Below are positions 10,904 through 19,052 of a stretch of 39,550 nt of DNA, in pieces. The position numbers and the translations under genes are program-made. Under the pieces are notes generated by a model, which was not told the DNA's origin, searched no databases, and saw only the letters and a program-made list of their open reading frames with translations. Source of the stretch: an uncultured Flavobacteriales bacterium (lineage in GTDB: Bacteria; Bacteroidota; Bacteroidia; Flavobacteriales_D; Parvicellaceae); NCBI GenBank assembly GCA_913030835.1, contig CAJWDP010000029.1:1-39550 (forward strand), written 5' to 3'. The number at the start of each line of letters is the position of its first letter. Positions within the stretch are counted from its first letter, which is position 1.

Positions 10904-10960
10904 GACTTTAAATGCACTCTTTAAAGAATTCGTGGAAAATGCATGTAGAAAGAATACACA

Positions 10961-11803
10961 TTAGTCAAAAAGGCCCAATTGCGGATTTTCTGTATCTGCA
11001 TCAGAATCGGGGTTATCTTCACTCTTCGAGCTTCGACCCATACCCTCAAGTTGTATAGAACGAGTGACGTTAATATCGAATTCCGGGTTCAATCGTTCCC
11101 CGATCGGTTCCACTGCAGAACGGTCGTTAAATTCGGGAGATTTTATTGCAGGACTTACCGGATAGGCATTCATTAGCTCCGCAGGATATGGCTCCATCAA
11201 TTTGCCAATTGTAGCTGCATCAGCATCCTGGTTTAGCCAGATACCACGATCTTCTTCCGAAATAATAACCGGCGACCTGTGGTGACCAATTTGATCCATT
11301 AATTGATTCGGCGGCCCCGTAATAATGGCAAAGGAGCTGACCACCTCTCCCGTGCTGATGTCCACCCATTCGTCTTCTATTCCGGCAAAAGTAAAAGGCC
11401 TATTGTCCTTCAAATAAACAAGGTAGGGTTTACTGAGTCGTTCTTTCTTCGGTCCCTCGAAAAAACAATCCGCAATAACCAGACATCGTTTGGACCGAAT
11501 GGACTTCCGAAACATCGGTTTATCGAAAATTCCTTTACGGCCCTTGTAATTCGGATCGTTTTCTTTGTTTTTATCCCCTTCCGATCGAGCATTGATCTGA
11601 TAATATTGTTTTTTGGCCCAATGGGGAGTAAAACCAAATTGACTAAAGGTCAGGGTTCTCGGATCCTCCTGAGTAATTATGGGCGCCATATTTCCATGGC
11701 TAACATTGTAGTTGGGGCGATACAACGAGGGGTCAAATGCAGCCACATTGAATTTCTTTTCGATCTTTTTGATTTCGGTTACTATGACGTATCTACCACA
11801 CAT
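10961..11803 (-). CDS. SRAP (YedK/HMCES) abasic-site shield with C-terminal clamp-like motif
   Basis: The 280-residue protein is a SOS response-associated peptidase (SRAP) domain protein. Family members crosslink to abasic sites in single-stranded DNA through Cys2, and all four active-site residues are present: Cys2 in MCGRY, Asn71 in NARSE, Glu116 in CFFEGP and His174 in GHHRSPVI. A segment unlike the core (about 225-280) forms an acidic low-complexity tail, and the last residues are PQLGLFD (Q275-D280), which matches the bacterial sliding-clamp-binding consensus QLxLF. Its ATG overlaps the stop of the DUF72 gene as TGATG, so translation is probably coupled. It is the last gene of the xth-DUF72-SRAP operon. 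Identity is very secure; the clamp link is inference. Confidence 0.93.
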   Translation of the reverse strand: MCGRYVIVTEIKKIEKKFNVAAFDPSLYRPNYNVSHGNMAPIITQEDPRTLTFSQFGFTPHWAKKQYYQINARSEGDKNKENDPNYKGRKGIFDKPMFRKSIRSKRCLVIADCFFEGPKKERLSKPYLVYLKDNRPFTFAGIEDEWVDISTGEVVSSFAIITGPPNQLMDQIGHHRSPVIISEEDRGIWLNQDADAATIGKLMEPYPAELMNAYPVSPAIKSPEFNDRSAVEPIGERLNPEFDINVTRSIQLEGMGRSSKSEDNPDSDADTENPQLGLFD

Positions 11804-12705
11804 CAGAAAAGAGTTGCTGATCGATAATCCGTTGGAATGGTAATCTGAGCTTTCGGGAAATTGTGTCGCAATCCCATGCCGAGCTGACGTGCTACCTCCA
11901 AAGCAGACCCCCTTTCATCTGCAGGTTGATGGATCATGAAGTAGACGCGTTGAAGACCATGATCAATTAATTTCGAAATTCTCTCTATCCAGCTCTCGAT
12001 TCTCATGGAGTTTGCAGCAACATCCATTGTTCCGGCATAGCGGATATACAGCTCTTCATTGGTAAGTTCGTTGTGCACAATATCTCTTCTTCCGGGAGTG
12101 TCCGTTACACACAAAGACATATTGTGCTCCATCAACAATTTTCGTATTGCTGACTCATGAACCATTCCATCTCCTCTTAACTCCAGAGTAGCGGGCATTT
12201 CATTCGGCCATTTGTTCAGAAATAACTCCAGCTGATCGAATTTTTCCATCCCAAAATGCTGAGGCAATAATATAAATGAGGTGCCCGCTTTATTTCCCAT
12301 TCGATCAATCCCCTCGATGAATTGGTCCATTCTTGCCACTCCTTCAGAATCATTGAGGTCTTTACGATTTGTTACAGGCTGAGGAACCTTGAATGAGAAC
12401 TTGAAGCCGTCCGACACCTTATCTCGCCATCCTTCCAACGTTTGAATCTTTGGCATTCCGTAACGAGTGGCATTTACTTCAACAGAATTGAACTGATTGG
12501 CATAAGCCATTAAAAACTTCGTTTGCGGGGTTTTTTGCGGGTAAACCGTCCCTACATAATCTTTATTGCTCCACACTGAGCAACCGATTCGGATTTCGGG
12601 CCGTTGCGTTTTTTTGTATTGGGACAAGACTTTCCACGATTCTTCGCTCACCTTGGGTAAGGTGAAATCTATTCCTTGAACGCTATCTACTTTACCAAAC
12701 TTCAA
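11803..12705 (-). CDS. DUF72 (YecE-like) TIM-barrel protein, TTG start
   Basis: The 300-residue product has the DUF72 core: RIGCSVWSNKDYVG..YP (about 41-58), FLMAYANQFNSVEVNATRYG, then GFKFSFKVPQPVTN and later TLELRGDGMVHESAIRKLL. The biochemical function of DUF72 is not established. No ATG exists before the conserved domain. The best start is TTG at 12705, which overlaps the TGA of the exonuclease gene as TTGA; an upstream in-frame TTG at 12729 would give eight extra residues. The gene is sandwiched with overlaps between exonuclease III and SRAP, which suggests a role in the same abasic-site or base-damage response. The domain call is firm and the role is inference. Confidence 0.87.
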   Translation of the reverse strand: MKFGKVDSVQGIDFTLPKVSEESWKVLSQYKKTQRPEIRIGCSVWSNKDYVGTVYPQKTPQTKFLMAYANQFNSVEVNATRYGMPKIQTLEGWRDKVSDGFKFSFKVPQPVTNRKDLNDSEGVARMDQFIEGIDRMGNKAGTSFILLPQHFGMEKFDQLELFLNKWPNEMPATLELRGDGMVHESAIRKLLMEHNMSLCVTDTPGRRDIVHNELTNEELYIRYAGTMDVAANSMRIESWIERISKLIDHGLQRVYFMIHQPADERGSALEVARQLGMGLRHNFPKAQITIPTDYRSATLF

Positions 12706-13460
12706 TTTAAGATCACTCCAACCGGGCAATGGTCAGAGCCCATGTATTCGTTTAAAATAAAAGAATCTTCAATTCGCTCCATTATTCGGTTGCTCGCGAG
12801 GACATAATCCAGTCGCCATCCTATGTTTCTTGCTCTTGCGTTCATTCTGTAGCTCCACCAGGAATACTTTACCGTGTCGGGGTATAGCGTTCGGAACGTA
12901 TCCTTAAATCCAGCTTCGATCATACAGGTTAATCCATCCATTTCTTTCTGAGTACAACCCGGAGTTCTATTGTAATTGGATTCAAAATTTTTGATGTCAA
13001 TTGCTGCATGCACTACATTTAGATCTCCTAGAATCAATACAGGTTTCTTTTTGTCCAGCTGACAGAAGAAATTCATAAAATCACGGTCCCATTTTTCCCG
13101 ATAATCCAATCTGGCTAATCCATTTTGTGAGTTGGGAACATACACGCACACTACAAAAAAATCAGAAAACTCGGCTGTGAGAACCCGCCCTTCCATATCG
13201 TGTTCCTCTATGCCAATTCCTCTAATGACACTTATCGGCTGCTCCTTGGACAAAATTGCTGTGCCGGAATACCCTTTTTTCACCGCACTGTTTGAGCAGT
13301 AATGGTATCCGTAATCTTTGATTACTTCTTCTACTTGATCATCCTGCGCTTTTGTTTCCTGGATACAAATGATATCGGCGTCTATTAAGTCAAGTGATGT
13401 TCTGAATTCTTTTTTTGCTATGGCCCGAATGCCATTCACATTCCACGATACAACTTTCAT
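12702..13460 (-). CDS. xth: Exonuclease III family AP endonuclease
   Basis: This 252-residue EEP-fold enzyme matches exonuclease III/ExoA, which incises DNA at abasic sites and trims 3' blocks. Motifs visible from the ATG at 13460 are MKVVSWNVNGIRA (start), ICIQETKAQ (metal-binding Glu), YSGTAIL, YVPNS, LGDLNVVH (catalytic Asp and Asn), WWSYR, GWRLDYVLAS and SDHCPV near the end (catalytic Asp-His). I prefer the ATG at 13460 over the one three codons upstream because family members begin MKxxSWNVNG. It is the first gene of a three-gene overlapping operon with DUF72 and SRAP. The -7 region upstream is only a weak match to consensus. Confidence 0.94.
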   Translation of the reverse strand: MKVVSWNVNGIRAIAKKEFRTSLDLIDADIICIQETKAQDDQVEEVIKDYGYHYCSNSAVKKGYSGTAILSKEQPISVIRGIGIEEHDMEGRVLTAEFSDFFVVCVYVPNSQNGLARLDYREKWDRDFMNFFCQLDKKKPVLILGDLNVVHAAIDIKNFESNYNRTPGCTQKEMDGLTCMIEAGFKDTFRTLYPDTVKYSWWSYRMNARARNIGWRLDYVLASNRIMERIEDSFILNEYMGSDHCPVGVILN

Positions 13461-13504
13461 AATTTCCAAATTGATATAAAGTTAATTCTTCAATTTATTA
13501 CCAC

Positions 13505-13532
13505 AAAAAAAGCCCGTCGAACAGACAGGCTT
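13505..13532 (-). terminator. Intrinsic terminator after the cold-shock gene
   Basis: On the minus strand the stem AAGCC-x-GTC/GAC-x-GGCTT (13510-13532, one mismatch) is followed by a run of seven Ts (13505-13511 in plus-strand A's). It lies 25 nt past the cold-shock stop codon. Confidence 0.8.
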
Positions 13533-13556
13533 CCGGTTAAAAAATATTCCAATACG

Positions 13557-13748
13557 TTAAACCACTTTGACGTTTACCGCGTTCAATCCTTTTCTTCCTT
13601 CTTTTAATTCAAATTCAACTTCGTCATTTTCTTTGATCTCATCGATCAATCCAGAAACGTGAACAAAATACTCGTTGTTTGAACCTTCCTCAACAATAAA
13701 TCCAAAACCTTTGGCATTATTGAAGAACTTTACTGTACCCTTTTTCAT
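13557..13748 (-). CDS. Cold-shock domain protein
   Basis: This is a 63-residue single cold-shock domain, an RNA/ssDNA-binding OB fold. It has MKKGTVKFFNNAKGFGFI (RNP1 KGFGFI), a modified RNP2 (YFVHVSGL, where VFVHFSxI is usual) and a closing EGRKGLNAVNV segment. It is slightly shorter than the usual 65-70 residues. Members act as RNA chaperones, and not all are cold-induced. A long AT-rich leader of about 140 nt separates it from the upstream MORN gene's terminator; such leaders often regulate csp mRNAs, but I cannot define a structure here. Confidence 0.95.
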   Translation of the reverse strand: MKKGTVKFFNNAKGFGFIVEEGSNNEYFVHVSGLIDEIKENDEVEFELKEGRKGLNAVNVKVV

Positions 13749-13891
13749 TGTAATGTTAAAATAATAAGGTACAAGAGTAGTATTATTTAGGCTGATATTA
13801 AAGTTTTAAGGGATTTTTTTATTCGAAATGTAATGCTTACAACGAAATTTCCTTGTAAAATCCGGAGCAGATCTAACGAATAGACAAAATA

Positions 13892-13918
13892 AAAACCGCA
13901 CCTAAAAGATGCGGTTTT
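13892..13918 (-). terminator. Intrinsic terminator after the MORN-repeat gene
   Basis: A perfect 9-bp stem, AAAACCGCA (13892-13900) and TGCGGTTTT (13910-13918), has a nine-base loop. On the minus strand it ends in a T-rich stretch, 30 nt past the MORN gene stop. Confidence 0.85.
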
Positions 13919-13947
13919 CACCCTAACTAACAATTATCTTACTACTA

Positions 13948-14361
13948 CTATTTCGATATCTCTGGCACTTCTTTAGAAGGTTGTGTTTCGATTTGCGTTA
14001 TTTTATCATCTTCGAAATTTCCTTCGTAAGTAGCTGCCTCTTTATTCCAAAAATAAGTTCCTCTTCCAGACATTTTCCCGTCTTTCCAATCTCCATTGTA
14101 CCAATCACCGTTCTTCCACCTGTAACGACCCTGACCGTTCATTTTACCGTTCTTGAATCGCCCCTTGTAACTATCTCCATTGTCCCAAGAAAACTCACCG
14201 TGACCATCAGGCAATCCCTTTTGCCAAGAACCTTCGTAATAGTCACCATTCTCCCAGTTTTGGGTACCAAAACCGTTAAAACAATTGCCTTTTACACATT
14301 GTCCATACAAACTTGATGCAGAGCAAAGAAAAGCAGCTGTTAATAATGTAAAAATCTTCAT
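13948..14361 (-). CDS. Secreted MORN-repeat protein
   Basis: The 137-residue protein has a signal peptide (MKIFTLLTAAFLCSASSLYGQ) and then about four or five MORN repeats (residues 28-120), each with the pattern WENGDYYEGSWQKGLPDGHG, DNGDSYKGRFKNGKMNGQG, KNGDWYNGDWKDGKMSGRG and a degenerate last copy. MORN repeats fold as antiparallel beta-hairpins and are thought to bind lipids or proteins; no enzymatic activity is expected. Two cysteines (VKGNCF) sit at the mature N-terminus. The C-terminal tail is short and polar. It is a stand-alone gene with its own terminator, and its function is not deducible. Confidence 0.88.
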   Translation of the reverse strand: MKIFTLLTAAFLCSASSLYGQCVKGNCFNGFGTQNWENGDYYEGSWQKGLPDGHGEFSWDNGDSYKGRFKNGKMNGQGRYRWKNGDWYNGDWKDGKMSGRGTYFWNKEAATYEGNFEDDKITQIETQPSKEVPEISK

Positions 14362-14559
14362 GCCTAAATATTTGAATCAGAATTAATGCTCTCTTATACA
14401 AGTATTGCGCCAATTTGTTTCAATAATTAGAAATTTTTTATCCAATGAACAACTCAACCATAAACTATGGACAAAAACATTAAATAAAACTTACTACGAT
14501 GTATAGATGTTTACTGCTTTTAAGCAATTTGAAAAAATAAAAATCTAAAACGGGAGGTT

Positions 14560-16413
14560 TTACTGCTTGATTAATTTATTGAAATACAACGTTCTATTTC
14601 CAACCAAAGATTGCACTATATACACACCGGATGGATAATCGTGAACATCCAAATCCAGTTGACCGGAACGAACAACGTGCTCTTCGATCATTCTTCCGTC
14701 AACAGTAAAAATCTGCAGCACCGCAGATCTTTCGGTTAATCGAATTTGAGCTATATCCATAGCTGGATTTGGAAATACGCTAATTCCTCCAACGGTTGTC
14801 GAAACATCATCTTCTATTCCCGTTACGCAATTAGGAATAAGGCTGGTGCCGTCGAGAGCCCATGCAGAATCGATTGGAATGCACATGTGGGTCAGAGCGG
14901 TAACCGGAACATCCACAATTCTCGGTGTTGCGCTAAAATCATAAGTTACAATGGAATCGGGCACATACCATGTAGGACCTACAATGATTCCATTATTCAA
15001 ATTGGGTGAATAGTCTCGCACCGTCGTTTGTCCTACTCCATCATTCATCACCCAATACCCAATCATATCAGCAAAATTCGGATGTGATCCATTCACCCGT
15101 GTACAGTGCCAATCCTGAACGGTTTGTCCGTCAAGTACCGTATTCCAGCACCGAACTTCAGCTATTGAACCTTGGAAATTAAAACTATTGTTCACATCAG
15201 CACCAAAGAAAAGGCCATCACCGGTAGAGATATCTCCAATTCCGGAAATGTCAGCGGAGTCCAACAGTGTACCATCCTCGTACATTTTCATCATTCCATC
15301 TCTATCGAATGTCACACTTAGTGTATGCCATTCATTGTCGGCTATTTGCCCACCTGTATTGATGTCTACGCGATTTCCTCCGTCTCCAATATTCACCTTC
15401 CATTCAGGCCCAGAAGCATATTTAAAGGAGAACGTAAAGCCTTCATTCGATCCGGAGTCCCAGTCTTTATTACCGATAATAGATACATCTTCAGCGACGC
15501 TTGTTCTCACACGACATTCAATCGTAAAATCCTGTGTCGCTCCAAAATCATAAATAGGAAGATGTGAAATCTGCACATAATCATCTATCCCATCGAAGTT
15601 CAGCTCTACCGTATCACTCATGCAATTGAACGCCGTATCCGGCACAACCGTGCTGTCTCTTTCTATTAATGAGCTAGCCACATTGTCTCCGCTAGCGATT
15701 ACGAACACCCTTTCTTCCTCCAAGGTATTCCCTCCATGCGAAGTGCCAATGCCACCATGATCCGTAGTCACCAGGATCAACCAATCTTCATTGGCATAAT
15801 TCGGCCTGAGTGAAATCTCGTCGATCACCTGACCGATCAGAACATCGATCACTTCAATTGCCCCAACGTATTCAGGCACAGAAGGTGAAAATCCAAAGCT
15901 ATGGCCTATATGATCTGCATCATCATAATGCAAAAACATGACATCAGGATCGTCATTGGAAATTAGGTTGACCGCTTCTGAGCTAACATCCACATCGGAA
16001 GTAACATTAATTGCTATGTCTGCATAGCTCTGAACAATATTGTCATTAATTGGTGCCCAGTGGCAGATGGACACTGTATTAAGCGCAGGGTTAAAATCCT
16101 CTACTCTCTTAAATATGGGTGGATAAGTAGAGAAATCATCTACAGAAAAAACATTATTGGTAACCAAATGCTTATCCGACCAAACGCCACAAAGAATTGC
16201 GGACCAACCCGGCCCACTATAGGTTATGTCGTTATTCAAAGCATCCGGACTAAATAGTCCGTTACTTATGAGGTTGTCAATATTGGGAGTTGCCGCAACT
16301 TCCATCGCGTCAGGCCGACAACCATCGACCCCAATAATGAGTACTTTTTTGGCATTTTGAGAAAAAGCAGCCAAAGGCAAAAAAACAATTAGGGATAGTG
16401 TTAGTAGTTTCAT
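14560..16413 (-). CDS. Secreted alkaline-phosphatase-superfamily phosphodiesterase with LamG and T9SS domains
   Basis: The 617-residue protein has four parts. A signal peptide ends near MKLL...AAFSQ. An alkaline phosphatase/NPP-type domain (about 20-260) shows IGVDGCRPDA (metal Asp), TYSGPGWS (likely Thr/Ser nucleophile region), HYDDADHIGHS and TTDHGG (metal Asp-His). A concanavalin/LamG-like domain follows (about 270-450), and a C-terminal type IX secretion domain (about 530-617) begins GGISVFPNPA and ends in VYIVQ..LYFNKLIKQ. It should therefore be exported by the type IX system and anchored or released at the surface, where it could cleave phosphodiester or phosphate groups. The carbohydrate-binding role of the LamG domain is inferred. 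Confidence 0.88.
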   Translation of the reverse strand: MKLLTLSLIVFLPLAAFSQNAKKVLIIGVDGCRPDAMEVAATPNIDNLISNGLFSPDALNNDITYSGPGWSAILCGVWSDKHLVTNNVFSVDDFSTYPPIFKRVEDFNPALNTVSICHWAPINDNIVQSYADIAINVTSDVDVSSEAVNLISNDDPDVMFLHYDDADHIGHSFGFSPSVPEYVGAIEVIDVLIGQVIDEISLRPNYANEDWLILVTTDHGGIGTSHGGNTLEEERVFVIASGDNVASSLIERDSTVVPDTAFNCMSDTVELNFDGIDDYVQISHLPIYDFGATQDFTIECRVRTSVAEDVSIIGNKDWDSGSNEGFTFSFKYASGPEWKVNIGDGGNRVDINTGGQIADNEWHTLSVTFDRDGMMKMYEDGTLLDSADISGIGDISTGDGLFFGADVNNSFNFQGSIAEVRCWNTVLDGQTVQDWHCTRVNGSHPNFADMIGYWVMNDGVGQTTVRDYSPNLNNGIIVGPTWYVPDSIVTYDFSATPRIVDVPVTALTHMCIPIDSAWALDGTSLIPNCVTGIEDDVSTTVGGISVFPNPAMDIAQIRLTERSAVLQIFTVDGRMIEEHVVRSGQLDLDVHDYPSGVYIVQSLVGNRTLYFNKLIKQ

Positions 16414-16535
16414 GGGTAACTGTTTTCACCCGTTACAAATCAATAATGGAACTCTATAACAGGTTATCGTTGTCCCATAAGATACAAATTCAGCAGATAT
16501 TTCCTATCGCCATCCCCACAAGAAAATACATTTGG

Positions 16536-17984
16536 CTATTGATCTTCAGGAATATCCTTAAGTACGTCAACAAGAAAACTCCAGAATTTCTGCACAGATG
16601 AGATGCTCACTTTCTCATCCGGAGAATGCGGATTTTTTATGGTTGGACCAAAAGAGATCATGTCCCATTGAGGATACTTTTCACCCAAAATACCACATTC
16701 CAAACCAGCATGGCATGCTTGCACTTTGGGTTCTTCATTGAACCGAGTTTTGTATTTCTCGATCATCAGCTTTAAGATCTCACTATTCGGATTCGGTTCC
16801 CAGCCGGGATATGAGCCGGTATGTTCCACCATACAGCCCATTAAATGAAATACAGATCCAATGCTGTGTGCTACATCCATTTTCGCTGTCTCTACTGAGC
16901 TTCTTTGAAGACTCTGCGTCTTAAATTCTCCATCCTTCACGATCACTCTTGCCAGCGATGAAGATGTTTCAACAAGGTCCGGAATGGTAGCGCTCATCGA
17001 ATACACCCCATTTTGTACCGCATTGATCGCATGCGTTAATTTGGTTTGATCAGAAGCAGTCATCACCTGATCAGGAAGATCAAAAGGATCAATGGTTATG
17101 GAAAGCTCTGTCTCAACAAATTTAAACTCAGATTTTAGCACAGCAGCTCTTTTTTCAAACTCGCTCAAGTAGCTTTGATCGCTAATTGCAACAACAGCAA
17201 ACGATTCTCTGGGAATTGCGTTTCTCAAACTACCACCATCGATCGACGCAATTCGAAGTCCATACTCCTGTGTGTCAATCAACAAACGGTTCATCAATTT
17301 ATTGGCATTCCCTCTTCCAAGATGAATATCCATGCCAGAGTGTCCACCTTTTAATCCTGTAACTGAAATCCTGAATCCAACAGATCCTTCCAACGGCGCA
17401 GTTTGTGTGTACTCATAAAATGTATTCGTGTCGATACCGCCTGCGCAGCCAATTGAAAATTCATCGTCGTCTTCCGTATCCAGATTCAACAAAATCTTTC
17501 CATCCAGAATTCCCTGCTCCAATTCAAAAGCACCGGTCATTCCTGTTTCTTCATCAATCGTAAACAACGCTTCAATCTCGGGATGAACCAGGTCTTCTGA
17601 GGCAAGAACGGCCATGATACTTGCGACTCCCATTCCATTATCTGCTCCTAGTGTAGTGCCTTTCGCCTTAACCCAATCCTGATCGATATAGGACTGGATT
17701 CCTTCCGTATTGAAATCAAAATTGGTATCCGCATTTTTTTGATGCACCATATCCAAATGGGCTTGCATCACCACAGTTTTTCGGTTTTCCATTCCGGCGG
17801 AAGCCTTTTTCTTAATGATCACATTTCCGGCAGCATCCGTGTACGTTTTTAGACCAAGACCTGAACCAAAATCTTCCATGAATTTTATAACGCGCTCTTC
17901 TTGTTTCGAAGGTCGAGGCGTAGCGTTCAAATCCTCGAAATGATTCCAAACCTGCTTAGGCTCTAATTCTCTTACTTCACTCAT
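16536..17984 (-). CDS. pepD: Aminoacyl-histidine dipeptidase (M20 family)
   Basis: The 482-residue enzyme matches PepD, a dinuclear-zinc cytosolic aminopeptidase that cleaves Xaa-His and related dipeptides. Visible motifs are AHLDMVHQ (His76, Asp78), KGTTLGADNGMGVA (Asp115), FTIDEETGMTGA (Glu145-Glu146) and RGNANKLMNRLL in the lid domain. The length equals that of the E. coli enzyme, and there is no signal peptide. The C-terminal HAGLECGILG and FGPTIKNPHSPDE also fit. It sits 63 nt before sucD in gene order with no terminator evident between the two, and both are on the minus strand, with sucD upstream. Confidence 0.95.
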   Translation of the reverse strand: MSEVRELEPKQVWNHFEDLNATPRPSKQEERVIKFMEDFGSGLGLKTYTDAAGNVIIKKKASAGMENRKTVVMQAHLDMVHQKNADTNFDFNTEGIQSYIDQDWVKAKGTTLGADNGMGVASIMAVLASEDLVHPEIEALFTIDEETGMTGAFELEQGILDGKILLNLDTEDDDEFSIGCAGGIDTNTFYEYTQTAPLEGSVGFRISVTGLKGGHSGMDIHLGRGNANKLMNRLLIDTQEYGLRIASIDGGSLRNAIPRESFAVVAISDQSYLSEFEKRAAVLKSEFKFVETELSITIDPFDLPDQVMTASDQTKLTHAINAVQNGVYSMSATIPDLVETSSSLARVIVKDGEFKTQSLQRSSVETAKMDVAHSIGSVFHLMGCMVEHTGSYPGWEPNPNSEILKLMIEKYKTRFNEEPKVQACHAGLECGILGEKYPQWDMISFGPTIKNPHSPDEKVSISSVQKFWSFLVDVLKDIPEDQ

Positions 17985-18047
17985 TTATAGATAATTGTGT
18001 GTGTGTTTACTTCGACTTGTTGTTTTGAGAAAATGCAGAGGTCTAAA

Positions 18048-18926
18048 TCAGGCGGATACCCCTACCAGCTCAGCCATCTTGATGCCTATGTCTGCAGGTG
18101 AGTCCACCACGTGAACGCCACATGCTCTAAGAATCCTCTTTTTCGCTTGAGCTGTATCTTCTTCACCCCCTACAATTGCTCCCGCATGTCCCATCGTTCT
18201 TCCTTTTGGTGCAGTTTCACCAGCAATGAATGCAACAACTGGTTTTGTGCCATTTTCTTTGATCCATTCACCGGCCTGAGCCTCCAAATTACCGCCGATC
18301 TCTCCGATCATGATTATACCGTCGGTATCGGGATCTTCCATTAAAAGTTTAACCGCATCTTTCGTAGTAGTTCCTATGATGGGATCTCCTCCTATTCCGA
18401 TTGCTGTGGACTGACCCAAACCAACTTTTGTAATTTGATCTACCGCCTCATACGTTAGTGTACCTGACTTGGAAACGATTCCAATCCTTCCCGGCTTAAA
18501 GATAAAACCAGGCATAATTCCCACTTTCGCTTCGCCCGCTGTCATGATCCCGGGGCAATTCGGACCGATCATCGTAACATCCTTATTGGCCAAGTATTCT
18601 TTGACCTTTACCATGTCGTTCACTGGAATTCCCTCTGTTATCGTTACGATCACTTTTATTCCGCCTTCGGCTGCCTCCATAATTGCATCCGCTGCAAAAG
18701 CAGGAGGCACAAACAGGATCGAAACATCAGCACCTGTTTCCTTTACTGCCTCTTGAACGGTGTTGAACACCGGTCTTCCTAAGTGCTCCTGACCACCTTT
18801 GCCGGGAGTTACTCCGCCCACTACATTTGTACCGTATTCGATCATTTGACCAGCGTGAAATGTTCCTTCACCACCAGTAAATCCCTGTACAATTACCTTA
18901 GAATTTTTATTGACTAATACACTCAT
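18048..18926 (-). CDS. sucD: Succinyl-CoA synthetase (ADP-forming), alpha subunit
   Basis: The 292-residue protein is the SucD alpha subunit of the citric-acid-cycle enzyme that interconverts succinyl-CoA and succinate. It has the CoA-binding Rossmann start ([24 protein letters not shown]), [27 protein letters not shown], and the phosphohistidine segment [10 protein letters not shown]. The beta subunit gene sucC is not in the window, as is often the case in Bacteroidota. It has a promoter-like TAAATTAG box about 35 nt before the ATG, only a near match to the consensus. pepD follows 63 nt downstream on the same strand. Confidence 0.97.
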   Translation of the reverse strand: MSVLVNKNSKVIVQGFTGGEGTFHAGQMIEYGTNVVGGVTPGKGGQEHLGRPVFNTVQEAVKETGADVSILFVPPAFAADAIMEAAEGGIKVIVTITEGIPVNDMVKVKEYLANKDVTMIGPNCPGIMTAGEAKVGIMPGFIFKPGRIGIVSKSGTLTYEAVDQITKVGLGQSTAIGIGGDPIIGTTTKDAVKLLMEDPDTDGIIMIGEIGGNLEAQAGEWIKENGTKPVVAFIAGETAPKGRTMGHAGAIVGGEEDTAQAKKRILRACGVHVVDSPADIGIKMAELVGVSA

Positions 18927-19052
18927 TTTTCGGGTTAAAATTGAATCCGCGCTAATTTAACAATTCATTGGAACTTACAAGACGGTAGCTGTATAAAGTT
19001 TGTGCCGAAATGATAGATTGCTTCCTCCAACTCGATTCAATGATGATCGCTT

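Noticed and set aside
11303..11827. 174-codon frame on the plus strand opposite the SRAP gene
   Set aside because: Antisense to a well-supported SRAP and DUF72 join; composition shows no protein-like pattern.
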